64,000 nucleotides of DNA from Acetobacter lovaniensis (GTDB lineage: Bacteria > Pseudomonadota > Alphaproteobacteria > Acetobacterales > Acetobacteraceae). The notes under the pieces were generated by a model. The model ran no database searches and was not told the DNA's origin. It worked only from the letters and a program-made list of their open reading frames with translations. How positions within the stretch are numbered: position 1 is the stretch's first letter; each line of letters starts with the position of its first letter. The stretch is from the NCBI RefSeq assembly GCF_014207635.1, contig NZ_JACHIE010000002.1:248001-312000 (forward strand), written 5' to 3'. A program made the translations under genes and the position numbers. Positions 9,108-19,158 of this stretch are shown piece by piece.

Positions 9108-10805
9108 TTAGGCTCCACGCGTAATCATTGGCAGATCAAGAGATTTTTCGTGAGCGCAAGATACGGCAATATCGTACCCGGCATCCGCGTGACGCATCAC
9201 GCCTGTTGCGGGATCGTTCCACAGAACTCGTTCCAACCTGCGGGCAGCTTCTGGTGTGCCATCCGCCACAATAACCATGCCCGAATGCTGAGAAAAACCC
9301 ATACCCACACCACCACCATGGTGCAGGGACACCCATGTGGCCCCAGACGCCGTGTTCAGCAGCGCATTGAGCAGGGGCCAGTCGGAGACCGTGTCGCTCC
9401 CGTCACGCATGGCTTCGGTTTCCCGGTTCGGGCTGGCAACGGAACCACTATCCAAGTGATCGCGACCAATAACGATCGGGCCTTTGAGCTCGCCGCTGGC
9501 CACCATTTCGTTAAAAGCCAGCCCCAGACGATGACGGTCACCCAGACCTACCCAGCAAATGCGCGAAGGCAGCCCCTGAAACTGGATTTTCTCACGCGCC
9601 ATATCCATCCAGTTGTGCAAATGCACATCATCTGGCAGCAGTTCCTTGACCTTCTGATCGGTCTTGTAAATATCTTCCGGATCACCAGACAGTGCCGCCC
9701 AGCGGAACGGACCAATGCCACGGCAGAAAAGAGGGCGAATATAGGCAGGCACAAAGCCAGGGAAGGCAAAAGCGTCTTCCAGCCCTTCTTCAAAAGCCAT
9801 CTGGCGGATGTTGTTGCCATAATCGAACGTGGGAATACCCATACGATGGAAAGCCACCATAGCTTCCACATGCTCACGCATGGACTGGCGCGCGGCCTTT
9901 TCCACGGCGACAGGGTCAGTCAGGCGTTTATGTTCAGCCTCTTCCAGCGTCCAGCCTTTAGGCAGGTAGCCATTGCGCGGGTCATGGGCCGATGTCTGGT
10001 CTGTTACCGCATCGGGGTGGATACCACGACGCACCAGTTCGGGGAACACGTCTGCCGCATTGCCCAAAAGCCCGACAGAAATAGCCTCCCCTTTTGCGCA
10101 CGCATCGTTAATAAGCTCCAGAGCTTCGTCCAGCGTATCAACACGACGGTCAAGGTAGCCAGTGTCCAGACGTTTCTGAATGCGGCTCGGCTCACATTCC
10201 ACAGCCAGCATGGACGCACCAGCCATGACAGCCGCCAACGGCTGCGCTCCGCTCATGCCACCCAAACCACCCGTCAGGATCCAGCGGCCCTTCAGGCTAC
10301 CACCATAATACTGGCGACCCATTTCTACAAAAGTTTCGTATGTGCCTTGAACAATCCCTTGTGAACCAATGTAAATCCATGAACCGGCAGTCATCTGGCC
10401 ATACATCATCAGCCCCAGACGATCGAGTTCGTTGAACTTGTCCCAATTTGCCCAATGCGGCACAATATTGGAATTGGCGATCAGCACGCGCGGCGCATCA
10501 GAATGGGTGCGAAAAACACCAACCGGCTTACCTGACTGTACAAGCAAGGTCTGATCATCTTCCAGAGCCTGCAAGCTGCGCACGATCTGGTCATAGCATT
10601 CCCAGTTACGTGCCGCACGGCCTATACCACCATAGACGACTAGCTCAGATGGGCGTTCAGCCACTTCCGGGTCCAGATTATTCATCAGCATCCGCAAGGC
10701 AGCTTCTGTCTGCCAGCTTTTAGCTGATTTTTTGGGCCCGGTTGGAGACCGAATTACGCGATCATTTGCAAGGCGATTATTGGAAACTGCGGATGCGTCA
10801 CTCAT
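9108..10805 (-). CDS. hutU: Urocanate hydratase
   Basis: This enzyme converts urocanate to 4-imidazolone-5-propionate using tightly bound NAD+, the second step of the hut pathway. The 565-aa length is typical. Visible family blocks are [12 protein letters not shown] near the N-terminus, [14 protein letters not shown] in the NAD region, the [17 protein letters not shown] block with the conserved Cys, and [19 protein letters not shown]. It is the first gene of the hutUH unit. A GTATATAC-centred operator lies 21 bases upstream of its ATG, the position expected for HutC repression. Confidence 0.97.
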   Translation of the reverse strand: MSDASAVSNNRLANDRVIRSPTGPKKSAKSWQTEAALRMLMNNLDPEVAERPSELVVYGGIGRAARNWECYDQIVRSLQALEDDQTLLVQSGKPVGVFRTHSDAPRVLIANSNIVPHWANWDKFNELDRLGLMMYGQMTAGSWIYIGSQGIVQGTYETFVEMGRQYYGGSLKGRWILTGGLGGMSGAQPLAAVMAGASMLAVECEPSRIQKRLDTGYLDRRVDTLDEALELINDACAKGEAISVGLLGNAADVFPELVRRGIHPDAVTDQTSAHDPRNGYLPKGWTLEEAEHKRLTDPVAVEKAARQSMREHVEAMVAFHRMGIPTFDYGNNIRQMAFEEGLEDAFAFPGFVPAYIRPLFCRGIGPFRWAALSGDPEDIYKTDQKVKELLPDDVHLHNWMDMAREKIQFQGLPSRICWVGLGDRHRLGLAFNEMVASGELKGPIVIGRDHLDSGSVASPNRETEAMRDGSDTVSDWPLLNALLNTASGATWVSLHHGGGVGMGFSQHSGMVIVADGTPEAARRLERVLWNDPATGVMRHADAGYDIAVSCAHEKSLDLPMITRGA

Positions 10806-10825
10806 TTTCAGTCCCTTGTTCGTAC

Positions 10826-10838
10826 TTGTATATACCTT
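10826..10838 (-). promoter_or_regulatory. Probable HutC operator before hutUH
   Basis: The 13-mer TTGTATATACCTT contains the perfect palindrome GTATATAC, matching the GTnTAnAC consensus of HutC-subfamily GntR repressors. The identical 13-mer recurs at 13207-13219 in the hutF/hutI spacer. It lies 21 bases before hutU. That HutC binds it and urocanate releases it is inferred from known hut systems. Confidence 0.75.
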
Positions 10839-10903
10839 CTTTTTAGGCGTCGAACATTTTCATTGTCAATTAGCAATGTTCTAAAAAATCACCTATTTTC
10901 GTC

Positions 10904-11725
10904 TTATGGCTTAAAAGCCAGTGCACACCTCAAAAACTTCGCCAATGCCTGCTTTAAACGCTCGGTTTTTGCTGGGCTCAAAGGCCACGGCTCTCCTTCG
11001 CTTTCAAGATAGGTTGTCTGGGCAAGCTCCAACTGCACCGCATGAATATGCTGACCCGGCTGCCCATAATGGCGAGTCGTGTAACCACCTTTAAAACGCC
11101 CATCCAGCACATGCGTGTAATGGGGCAACGTGCCCGCTTGCGCACCCAGCGCCCGAGCGAGTTCTGGCGCGCAGGAAGCCCCCATATTTGTACCAAAGTT
11201 CAGGTCTGGCAGAACCCCTTCAAACAAACGCGGTATTTTGGAGGCGATAGAGTGACCATCCCACAGAACAGCCCACCCCCATTTCTCCTTTATACGTGTC
11301 AGCTCCTGCTCAATCCGGGCATGATACGGCCTCCAGAACAGGTCGGTTCTTTCCGCCACCTCCTGTTCATCAGGGATTTGAGCATCCTGATAAATAGGCT
11401 GACCGGAAAATGTCAGATGAGGCACAAGGCCCGTGCTTGGTCGCCCAGGATACAGAACACCATCATCGGCCCCACGGTTAAGGTCCACCACATAGCGCGA
11501 ATAGTTGGCACGCAAAATACCAACACCTAAACTATTCGAAAAATCATATAATTTTTCCATATACCAGTCAGTATCTGGCAAGGTTCTCCCATGCTCGGTC
11601 ATACGTTGCGCAAGGCCATCAGGCAAAAGCTGCCCGGCATGGGGTAACGTTACAAGAACTGGTGCATCACCTGGTATAAAGGAATAAACTGCTTCCATCT
11701 GACCCTGACCTTTCCTGCTTGCCAT
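10904..11725 (-). CDS. hutG: N-formylglutamate deformylase
   Basis: This enzyme hydrolyses N-formyl-L-glutamate to glutamate and formate, the last step of the five-step hut route. The 273-aa protein has the N-formylglutamate amidohydrolase fold. Characteristic blocks are LVTLPHAGQLLPDG, DTDWYMEKLYDF, YSRYVVDLNRGADD and WDGHSIASKIPRLFEG, whose His and Asp residues are expected metal ligands. It starts 3 bases after hutF on the same strand, so HutF and HutG, which act consecutively, are made together. This excludes the four-step HutG (formiminoglutamase) pathway. Confidence 0.95.
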   Translation of the reverse strand: MASRKGQGQMEAVYSFIPGDAPVLVTLPHAGQLLPDGLAQRMTEHGRTLPDTDWYMEKLYDFSNSLGVGILRANYSRYVVDLNRGADDGVLYPGRPSTGLVPHLTFSGQPIYQDAQIPDEQEVAERTDLFWRPYHARIEQELTRIKEKWGWAVLWDGHSIASKIPRLFEGVLPDLNFGTNMGASCAPELARALGAQAGTLPHYTHVLDGRFKGGYTTRHYGQPGQHIHAVQLELAQTTYLESEGEPWPLSPAKTERLKQALAKFLRCALAFKP

Positions 11726-11728
11726 CCC

Positions 11729-13102
11729 TTAAATTTCAGAAAAAATTGTGCGCACGACGTTATGAAACTGCTTTGTCAGAGCCTCCTGGTGTGGATGACG
11801 GCCATCTCTGATGCGCCATTTCCCCGCGCACATTACATGCTTGACCGGCAAAGCCGGGACAGAAAACAACGCCGCATCCAAAACGGCGTCTCCCTGCAAA
11901 TCAGGGAGTGGTAGACATTCTGTATCCAGCACGCATATATCAGCCCGCGCGCCTTCAATCAGCCCCCACTGCGCCAGACCACAGGACTGAGCCCCTCCAG
12001 CAAGAGCCTGCCGATAAAGCCAGCCGCCAGTTGACCCCAGTTCATCTTGCGGAAGAGAGACACAACGACTTTGCGCAGACAAACGCAGACCATATTCCAA
12101 AAGACGGAGTTCTTCTGCTGGGCTGATCAGCACATTACTATCCGACCCAATGCCAAAACGACCTTTTTGCGCCACGTACGACACCAGCGGGAAAAAACCA
12201 TCACCCAGATTGGCTTCCGTAACCGGGCAAAGCCCCGCTACTGCCTGACTTTGTGCAATTTTCGTTACTTCCAAAGGTGTCAGATGCGTTGCATGCACCA
12301 GACACCACCGGGCATCGACCGGCACATGGTCAAATAGATAGTTCACCGGTCGCTGCCCCGTTGCAGCAAGGCACTGCTCCACCTCCCCGACCTGTTCTGC
12401 AATATGAATATGCACAACCCCACTCAATGCAGGGTCCTGTGTCAGCGCCATAACATCCGCCATGTCAACTGCACGCAGGGAATGTAGTCCCAGACCGGCA
12501 GAAACCAGACTATTCTGCTCACTCTGCTGCCGCACCGCCTGTATGATATCCACAATCTGTTCGGGATTCGTGGCAAACCGCTTCTGCTCTTCAAGCAACG
12601 GACATCCACCAAAGCCAGAATACATGTATAATGTTGGTAAAACTGTAATACCAATACCAGAATTCTGGGCAGACGAGGCAATGCGCAACGCCATTTCTGC
12701 TGGATTTTCATAAACATCGCCATTTTTATTATGATGCAGGTAATGAAACTCCGCAACCTGCGTGTAACCGGCACGCAGCATTTCCATATATAAAAATGCA
12801 GCAATGACTTCCATTTGGTCCGGCGTTATCCGTCCGGCCAGACGATACATAAGGTTACGCCATGTCCAGAATGTATCTGACGGGGTTTGCCTATGCTCTG
12901 CCAGACCGGCCATTCCACGCTGAAAAGCATGGGAGTGCAAACTAATCTGGGGAGGCAGCGCCACGTCCACCTTTTCTGCCCCCACAGAAGGCTCGGTATT
13001 GGCACGAACTGAGGAAAAAGTGCCATCTTCCCCCACAACTAATGAAACATTCTTGTGCCAGCCATCTGAAAGAAAAGCCTGCTTCACAAAAAGCTCGGTC
13101 AT
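11729..13102 (-). CDS. hutF: Formimidoylglutamate deiminase
   Basis: A metal-dependent amidohydrolase that deiminates N-formimidoyl-L-glutamate to N-formylglutamate and ammonia. The 457-aa protein shows the amidohydrolase metal motif SLHSHAFQRGMAG (about residues 55-67), VHIHIAEQVGEVEQC, LVHATHLTP and GIGSDSNVLISPAEELR. It leads the hutFG unit and is divergent from hutI. The 120-150 base spacer holds the second HutC-type operator, so both directions are probably controlled from one site. Presence of HutF with the deformylase defines the five-step pathway. Confidence 0.95.
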   Translation of the reverse strand: MTELFVKQAFLSDGWHKNVSLVVGEDGTFSSVRANTEPSVGAEKVDVALPPQISLHSHAFQRGMAGLAEHRQTPSDTFWTWRNLMYRLAGRITPDQMEVIAAFLYMEMLRAGYTQVAEFHYLHHNKNGDVYENPAEMALRIASSAQNSGIGITVLPTLYMYSGFGGCPLLEEQKRFATNPEQIVDIIQAVRQQSEQNSLVSAGLGLHSLRAVDMADVMALTQDPALSGVVHIHIAEQVGEVEQCLAATGQRPVNYLFDHVPVDARWCLVHATHLTPLEVTKIAQSQAVAGLCPVTEANLGDGFFPLVSYVAQKGRFGIGSDSNVLISPAEELRLLEYGLRLSAQSRCVSLPQDELGSTGGWLYRQALAGGAQSCGLAQWGLIEGARADICVLDTECLPLPDLQGDAVLDAALFSVPALPVKHVMCAGKWRIRDGRHPHQEALTKQFHNVVRTIFSEI

Positions 13103-13206
13103 GCAGCCTTATCCATATCTGTTTGTGTTGCGCCCTACTCCCGGCTGAACCGCCAACAGCAGAGTCCTGCCTTTGTCATTTTGGAACCATAACGGATTTG
13201 ACTTAT

Positions 13207-13219
13207 TTGTATATACCTT
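13207..13219 (+). promoter_or_regulatory. Probable HutC operator in the hutF/hutI spacer
   Basis: The same 13-mer TTGTATATACCTT as in front of hutU lies between the divergent hutFG and hutI genes, centred on the palindrome GTATATAC. It overlaps the region where promoters for hutI would be expected and also favours the hutI start at 13256 over the ATG at 13223, which would abut it. Confidence 0.75.
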
Positions 13220-13255
13220 TGTATGGTATCTCATACACAGAGAAAGCAGAATGCC

Positions 13256-14485
13256 ATGTGGGATACACTCTGGACGGACGTTCATCTGGCCACCATGGCC
13301 CCGTCGCACATCACTCCGACAGACCCATACGGGTGCATAAAAAATGGTGCCATCGCAGCAAGTGATGGTAAAATTGTATGGGTTGGCGCAGCTATCGATC
13401 TGCCTGATTTACCCCAAAACCTTGCCAGACAAGTCCATCATATGGCTCATCAGTGGGCAACCCCGGGGTTGGTTGATGCCCATACCCATCTTGTCTATGC
13501 AGGTGATCGTAGCAACGAATTTGCACGACGCCTGGAAGGGACGAGTTACCAACAGATCGCGCGGGAAGGCGGAGGCATTAACGCCACAGTCAGCGCGACC
13601 CGTGCGGCATCGGAAGAAGCGTTGCTGGAACTGGCCATAAAACGCGCCAAACGTATGCTTGCTGGGGGCACAACAACAATTGAAATCAAATCCGGCTACG
13701 GTTTGACATTGCATGATGAGCTTAAGCTCCTGCGTGTTGGCCGTGCTTTGGAAAAACATCTTCCTGTGCGTGTGCATACGACTTTTTTAGGCGCACACGC
13801 CCTGCCACCTGAATATACCGGTCGACAGGATGCTTATGTTTCAGCTCTTGTCGAAGAGATGCTTCCTCGCATAGCTGAAGAAAAACTTGCCGATAGTGTT
13901 GATGCTTTTTGTGAAAGCATTGCATTTTCTCCTCATGAGGTAGAACGTATTTTTGAAGCTGCCACAAAACTGAACCTGCCCGTACGCATTCATGCGGATC
14001 AGATGTCGGATAGTAACAGTTGCGCGCTTGCCGCACGCTTCATGGCACTTTCAGCGGACCATGTTGAATATGCAAATGAGGGTGGCATAAAAGCGATGGC
14101 CGCAGCAGGCACGGTTGCCATGCTGCTACCTGGCGCTTTCTACTTTATCCGCGAAACCAAACTCCCCCCCATAGACCTGTTCAGAATACATAAGGTGCCA
14201 ATGGGGCTTGCCACTGACTGCAACCCGGGCACATCTCCTGTTCTGGACATGACAACCGTCCTGAACATGGCTTGCACCCTTATGCGGCTGACTCCAGCCG
14301 AAGCACTGCATGGGGCAACCACTGTCGGCGCACAGGCTCTTAATATGCAAAAAGACATTGGACTGTTGCAGGAAAGCTATTCCGCTGACATAACATTCTG
14401 GCCTGTATCAGGCCCGCACGAGCTCTCTTATTGGATTGGAGGCGTAACGCCAACAGCCCGTGTTTTTAAAGGACAGATGGACTGA
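13256..14485 (+). CDS. hutI: Imidazolonepropionase
   Basis: This enzyme hydrolyses 4-imidazolone-5-propionate to N-formimidoyl-L-glutamate, the third hut step. I prefer the ATG at 13256 ([14 protein letters not shown], 409 aa) because it gives the usual family length and leaves the operator outside the gene; an in-frame ATG exists at 13223. Metal-binding and active-site blocks are [44 protein letters not shown] and [13 protein letters not shown]. hutC follows after 101 bases in the same direction and may be partly cotranscribed. Confidence 0.96.
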   Translation: MWDTLWTDVHLATMAPSHITPTDPYGCIKNGAIAASDGKIVWVGAAIDLPDLPQNLARQVHHMAHQWATPGLVDAHTHLVYAGDRSNEFARRLEGTSYQQIAREGGGINATVSATRAASEEALLELAIKRAKRMLAGGTTTIEIKSGYGLTLHDELKLLRVGRALEKHLPVRVHTTFLGAHALPPEYTGRQDAYVSALVEEMLPRIAEEKLADSVDAFCESIAFSPHEVERIFEAATKLNLPVRIHADQMSDSNSCALAARFMALSADHVEYANEGGIKAMAAAGTVAMLLPGAFYFIRETKLPPIDLFRIHKVPMGLATDCNPGTSPVLDMTTVLNMACTLMRLTPAEALHGATTVGAQALNMQKDIGLLQESYSADITFWPVSGPHELSYWIGGVTPTARVFKGQMD

Positions 14486-14586
14486 AACCTCAAAAAAAGG
14501 CATTGAGACACCTTAATATCTATACAGGATAAAAAAAGACCCATAATTTAAAGAGCACGCCCCTCCCGCCTAAAGGACCAGTCCAT

Positions 14587-15315
14587 ATGATGCAGACCAC
14601 CACGATCGCCCGCCCCCAGTTACGTTACGAGCAGGTCAAGCAATATATTATTGACCATATCAACCGGGGAGACTGGAACGTCGGGGAGAGACTGCCATCC
14701 GAAAGTGAACTGGTTGAGACACTTGGCGTGTCGCGCATGACTGTGCACCGGGCATTGCGGGAACTCATGACCGAAGGGCTGGTCACCCGTGCGCAAGGCG
14801 TAGGGACTTTTGTAGCCAAACCTGTGCCGCGCGCCACACTTCTTGAACTCCATGACATTGCAGACGACATTATAGCCGCAGGGCATGTGCACACACAAAA
14901 ACTGATTACACTCGAAGCCATAAGGGCAGATGTTGATCTCGCCATGGCGTTCGATCAACGACCTGGCGCCAAACTTTTCCATTCTGTTATTGTACATTTT
15001 GAAGATGACATCCCCCTACAAGTAGAAGAACGCTACGTTTCTCCACATTTTGTACCAGACTATCTGGAGCAGGATTTTACAAACCTGCATCCACACCGCC
15101 TGTTAACACATATTTCTCGGCCTGATGAAATGGAGCATGTTATTTTTGCCATTACACCAGACAAGCAGCTTCAACATCTTTTGGAACTGGATGAACCCAC
15201 GACAGCATGCCTTCAGTTAGTACGCCGCACGTGGGTTCAGGGTAAAACCGTTATGAAAGGTATTTTTACCTACCCCGGCAACCGCTATAGTCTGGGTGGT
15301 CGTTACCAGATTTAA
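14587..15315 (+). CDS. hutC: Histidine utilisation repressor, GntR family (HutC subfamily)
   Basis: This is a transcriptional repressor that in known systems blocks hut promoters until urocanate binds. The 242-aa protein has an N-terminal winged helix (about residues 10-77; RLPSESELVETLGVSRMTVH and GLVTRAQGVGTFVA) and a UTRA-type effector domain that ends NRYSLGGRYQI. AAAGGA lies upstream of the double ATG. A weaker operator-like sequence (ATCTATAC, 7 of 8 to GTnTAnAC) at 14518-14525 could allow autoregulation. It sits at the end of hutI and converges on the acyl-CoA dehydrogenase 23 bases away. Confidence 0.95.
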   Translation: MMQTTTIARPQLRYEQVKQYIIDHINRGDWNVGERLPSESELVETLGVSRMTVHRALRELMTEGLVTRAQGVGTFVAKPVPRATLLELHDIADDIIAAGHVHTQKLITLEAIRADVDLAMAFDQRPGAKLFHSVIVHFEDDIPLQVEERYVSPHFVPDYLEQDFTNLHPHRLLTHISRPDEMEHVIFAITPDKQLQHLLELDEPTTACLQLVRRTWVQGKTVMKGIFTYPGNRYSLGGRYQI

Positions 15316-15338
15316 AACCTGTATCGCAAAAAGCCTAT

Positions 15339-16484
15339 TTAACTGGTAAGCAAACGCCCAATGACAGTTCTCTGAATTTCGGACGATCCCTCATAAATAC
15401 GCATGATCCGTGCGTCTCGCACAAACCGTTCCAATGGCAGTTCCTGCGTGTAACCATAACCACCATGCAACTGTAATGCCCGATCTGTGACAAAACTGAC
15501 CATCTCACTGGCAAAAAGTTTCGCCATTGACGCAGCCATTGTAAATGGCTGCTGGCATGCCCTTAAATGAGCAGCTTGCAGTGTTAGTCCCCAAGCTGCC
15601 TCCAGCTGGCACCCCATGTCCGCAAGTGTCCATTGCACGCCTTGACGCATGTTTAATGGTTTGCCGCCCACCATACGCTCCTTTACCCACGCCGTCGTAC
15701 AGACAAGCGCTGCCTGTGCAATTCCAAGACAGGTGGCGGCGACATCAAGCCGACTATTATCCAACACTTTCATGGCCAGTTTGAAACCATCACCTTCGTG
15801 ACCCAACAGGTTGCTGGCAGGTACACGACAGTCCAATGTCAGAGCGTAAGCCTTACCGCCACGAATACCCATCAGATTTTCTGCCCGATCAACCACTAGA
15901 CCGGCTGTATCACGTGGCACAATAAAAGCAGATATTCCCTTATGACCCAGATTTTTATCTGTTTTGGCAAAAACAATCAGTGTTCTTGCTTCCTCCGCGT
16001 TGGAAATGAATTGTTTAGCGCCCACTATTCGGTAAAAACCATCCTCGTGTATCGCATGGGTTGTTAATTCTGCAGGGTTTGAACCGCAACCGGGTTCAGT
16101 CAACGCAAATGCCGCCAATCCTTGACCTTGCGCCAAAGGAGTTAAGAACTGTTCACGTTGCGCATCACTTCCCCCTAGGAGCAAGGCATCCGTGCCCAGA
16201 AAATGCGCCCCGAGCATGGAAGCTGTTGCGGCACACCCTTGCGCAATGATACTTATGGCCAGAATGATGCTGGCAGGTTTTAACGCAACACCACCAAACT
16301 GTTCTGGGATGTTCATACCTGTCAACCCAAGCTCTGCCAAAGCGGGAAGGTGGCATGCGGCAGATAGATTATCCCTATCCAGTACAGCCGCCATTGGTGC
16401 CAGTTTTTCCTGAGAAAAACGTTCAAGCATTTCGGCTAGGATTTTATCCTCGTCTGTCAGACCAAGCCTGTTACAGAAACTCAT
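15339..16484 (-). CDS. Acyl-CoA dehydrogenase
   Basis: An FAD enzyme that introduces a trans-2 double bond into an acyl-CoA and passes electrons to ETF. The 381-aa protein has the three-domain ACAD layout: FALTEPGCGSNPAEL in the middle domain, and LHGGYGYTQELPLERFVRDA with IYEGSSEIQRTVIGRLL at the C-terminus, which bind FAD and the CoA ester. It lies downstream of a class III CoA-transferase gene on the same strand with a 55-base AT-rich gap. Together they suggest activation of a carboxylic acid by CoA transfer followed by oxidation. The chain length or substrate cannot be told. Confidence 0.9.
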   Translation of the reverse strand: MSFCNRLGLTDEDKILAEMLERFSQEKLAPMAAVLDRDNLSAACHLPALAELGLTGMNIPEQFGGVALKPASIILAISIIAQGCAATASMLGAHFLGTDALLLGGSDAQREQFLTPLAQGQGLAAFALTEPGCGSNPAELTTHAIHEDGFYRIVGAKQFISNAEEARTLIVFAKTDKNLGHKGISAFIVPRDTAGLVVDRAENLMGIRGGKAYALTLDCRVPASNLLGHEGDGFKLAMKVLDNSRLDVAATCLGIAQAALVCTTAWVKERMVGGKPLNMRQGVQWTLADMGCQLEAAWGLTLQAAHLRACQQPFTMAASMAKLFASEMVSFVTDRALQLHGGYGYTQELPLERFVRDARIMRIYEGSSEIQRTVIGRLLTS

Positions 16485-16539
16485 CTCATGTCTCCTTTAA
16501 AACCCATTTTTCTTTTTAAAAATAAGTATTTTTTATAAA

Positions 16540-17694
16540 TTAAGAGATAAACTCATGCGTATGTTCACCCAATCTGGGTGCATGTTTTAATCGAACTTGT
16601 GACAACCCACCAAAAATAGCAGGCTGACGCACAAGACACTGCGGCGACAACCGATGATCTTCCAAAGGTACAAGCATATTTCTAGATTTAACCTGTTCTG
16701 ATGAAAGCGCCTGAACAACATCAAGCAATGGTCCGCACGGAACTCCTTCCGATTCAAAAATGGAAATAATATCGACCACATGGCGTAATCTAGACCATTT
16801 TTCTATATGATCCCGCAAAATGCTTTCATATTGGTTTCTTGATGAATCTGTTATAAACCGATCATCATTCAACAAGCTTTCTGCATCAATAACTTTACAA
16901 AGTTTTGAAAAGAGCTTGTTATTCAGAACTGCTAGAGAAAAATACCCATCCAACGCGGCATAACACCCAAATGGTGCTGACAAAGGATGCCTGTTGCCAA
17001 CACGCACCGGCGTTTCTTCTGTAAATAGACTGGATGTTGTTGACGTGACCATTAAGGACAGCATCGAGTCAAACATGGCAAGATCAATATAGCGCCCCGC
17101 AGCATTCCGTCCGCCTTTGCGCTCGCGCTCAAACAACGCGGTTATCAGCGCCCACGCACCAAACAACCCAGCGACAACATCCGCCACAGCTTCACCCACC
17201 AGTGTGGGAGGGCCATCAGGTTGACCTGTTACACTCATAAGGCCGCACAATCCTTGTATAATCACGTCATACGCAGCTTTATTCGCCCACGGCCCTGTTT
17301 GGCCAAAACCGGAAATACTCAAAAATACAAGAGACGGATTGAGCACGCTCAACTCATCCCATCCTATACCCAGACGGGCAGCAACCCCTGGACGAAAGTT
17401 TTCAACAACAACATCTGCCGTTGTGACCAAATGCCTGACTGCTTTTTGCCCTTCTGACGTAAGCAGATCAACGACAACACTTTTTTTGCCTCTGTTAACC
17501 TGCGTAAAAAGAGCACTTTCTCCATTTTTAAACGGTGCGACATGGCGGTAATCATCACCAGCAGGTGATTCAATCTTGATAACCTCCGCTCCCATATCGG
17601 CCAGAAGAGCAGTACAATAGGGACCAGACAAGACACGACTAAAGTCTACCACCCTCACACCAGACAATGGCTGATTTGGTAAATTATTTGACAT
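16540..17694 (-). CDS. CaiB/BaiF family (class III) CoA transferase
   Basis: The enzyme transfers CoA between carboxylic acids through an aspartyl-anhydride intermediate. The 384-aa protein shows the family opening VVDFSRVLSGPYCTALLADM, IKIESPAGDDYR, NRGKKSVVVDL and ENFRPGVAARLG. The conserved Asp region YIDLAMFDSML holds the likely catalytic Asp. It is the first gene of a two-gene unit with the acyl-CoA dehydrogenase and is divergent from a LysR gene only 95 bases away. That LysR protein is therefore the probable activator. Substrate is unknown. Confidence 0.9.
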   Translation of the reverse strand: MSNNLPNQPLSGVRVVDFSRVLSGPYCTALLADMGAEVIKIESPAGDDYRHVAPFKNGESALFTQVNRGKKSVVVDLLTSEGQKAVRHLVTTADVVVENFRPGVAARLGIGWDELSVLNPSLVFLSISGFGQTGPWANKAAYDVIIQGLCGLMSVTGQPDGPPTLVGEAVADVVAGLFGAWALITALFERERKGGRNAAGRYIDLAMFDSMLSLMVTSTTSSLFTEETPVRVGNRHPLSAPFGCYAALDGYFSLAVLNNKLFSKLCKVIDAESLLNDDRFITDSSRNQYESILRDHIEKWSRLRHVVDIISIFESEGVPCGPLLDVVQALSSEQVKSRNMLVPLEDHRLSPQCLVRQPAIFGGLSQVRLKHAPRLGEHTHEFIS

Positions 17695-17789
17695 ATCTTA
17701 TCCTTTTTGAATTTCTCTTTCCTTGTCAGTTGACTTTAGATATCTCTGCGTATAAAACAAATAATATCTTCTTATTGTCTAGATAACTT

Positions 17790-18683
17790 ATGATGATCTC
17801 ATTTACCCTGCGACAACTGGAATACTTCCTTGCTGTAGCCGATACAGGGAGTACTGTTGCCGCCAGTCTTGCGGCCAATGTATCTCAACCGGCCATTTCC
17901 AAGGCCATTCGTGATCTTGAAGAATGTTGGGGAGAAACTTTATTCCTGCGCCTCCATTCCCGTGGTCTTATATTAACCACTGCCGGAGAGCGACGTGCGA
18001 TTCTTGCACGCTCCCTCATTAAAAAGGCATCAATTTTAAATTATACAGATGGTAAAATTACACTTAATGGTCAAATAAAAATCGGACTTCTTTCTACACT
18101 ATCACCATTATATGCGCCTTATATTATAAAAAAATTACAGGAATATTTTCCAAACTGCATTATATCTTTTACTGAAGGTGATATTCATGCACTGGAAAGT
18201 GGAATTACCCAAGGTCAACTAGATGCAGCTGTTCTATACGATACACCCAGCACATCAAAAGCTAAACGTCTACCCGTTATGGAACTTACACCTTACCTTT
18301 TACTCCCTGATAATCATCCTCTTTTAAAATCTGCCCACACAGAAATAAGTTTACATGATGTCGCCAATGAGCCCTATATTCTTATGGATCTTCCCCATAG
18401 TGTAGAATATTTTCTATCCATTTTTTATAATAATGACATTCAACCCCGCATAACCTATCGCAGCGGTTCCATAGAAACAGTGCGTTCTCTTGTAGCACAT
18501 GGATTGGGGTATTCTATATTGACCACATCCCCCAGAGCGGCGCAATGTTACACAGGAAAAGTGGTTGTCGAAATTCCATTAAGAAATATTCGTCCACAAA
18601 AACTCTCCCTTCTTCTGCCTGACAATGAGGAAACCGGCTTACTCGGACTAACTATAAAAAATGCAATTCTGAATAATTATTAA
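17790..18683 (+). CDS. LysR-family transcriptional regulator
   Basis: This 297-aa protein has the LysR winged helix at residues 4-63 (FTLRQLEYFLAVADTGS, SQPAISKAIRDLEECWG) and a periplasmic-binding-like effector domain. It is divergent from the CoA transferase/acyl-CoA dehydrogenase pair across a short AT-rich spacer, the classic arrangement for a regulator and its target. The effector is likely the acid or acyl-CoA used by those enzymes (inference). The 3' part is noticeably AT-rich and leads into a very AT-rich spacer. Confidence 0.92.
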   Translation: MMISFTLRQLEYFLAVADTGSTVAASLAANVSQPAISKAIRDLEECWGETLFLRLHSRGLILTTAGERRAILARSLIKKASILNYTDGKITLNGQIKIGLLSTLSPLYAPYIIKKLQEYFPNCIISFTEGDIHALESGITQGQLDAAVLYDTPSTSKAKRLPVMELTPYLLLPDNHPLLKSAHTEISLHDVANEPYILMDLPHSVEYFLSIFYNNDIQPRITYRSGSIETVRSLVAHGLGYSILTTSPRAAQCYTGKVVVEIPLRNIRPQKLSLLLPDNEETGLLGLTIKNAILNNY

Positions 18684-19119
18684 TAAATTACGAATTTTTA
18701 TCATTTTTTGATATATGCGCGTAATTCAAATTACTTTATGTAGTTAAAAAATTTAAATAAATACAAGTGAACTAATAAAAGTTATATAATTTACTTGATA
18801 TATTAAGTGAATTATTTTTAAATTCTTAAATTACTATAATATATTAAAGAAATTCAACAACAAAGCTCAAATCTCCTCTTGCTCCAAGTGCTATATCACC
18901 AAACAGAGACCCCAACTGGACACTGCATTCAACACCAGAAAACGAATCACAAGCCGGGTACAATGGTGTAAAAAGAAAAACAGATCGGAGTCCCACATGA
19001 CAATCGTCACACTGTGACATCCTCTTGATAGTAGTGACGATTTATCAAAGGATGAAGGCTATCGAGGTGATAAGGACGAAGCTCCGGCAATTGGCGAAGA
19101 TCTTATCGTCTCGGATTAT
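18684..19119. other. AT-rich intergenic region before IS3-family element
   Basis: Bases 18684-18850 are extremely AT-rich with no gene; 18850-19119 is of normal composition with short, stop-interrupted frames only. A frame beginning near 18997 reads MTIVTL, then a stop, then HPLDSSDD. It might be the decayed start of a neighbouring gene, but I could not connect it to the truncated dehydratase on the other side of the IS. Confidence 0.5.
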
Positions 19120-19158
19120 GGTAATCCCCCCCTTTTTAGTGGGGTTCTGACTGAGAAT

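Noticed and set aside
9078-10364. 428-codon frame antisense to hutU
   Set aside because: HutU motifs are complete on the minus strand, so the opposite frame is coincidental.
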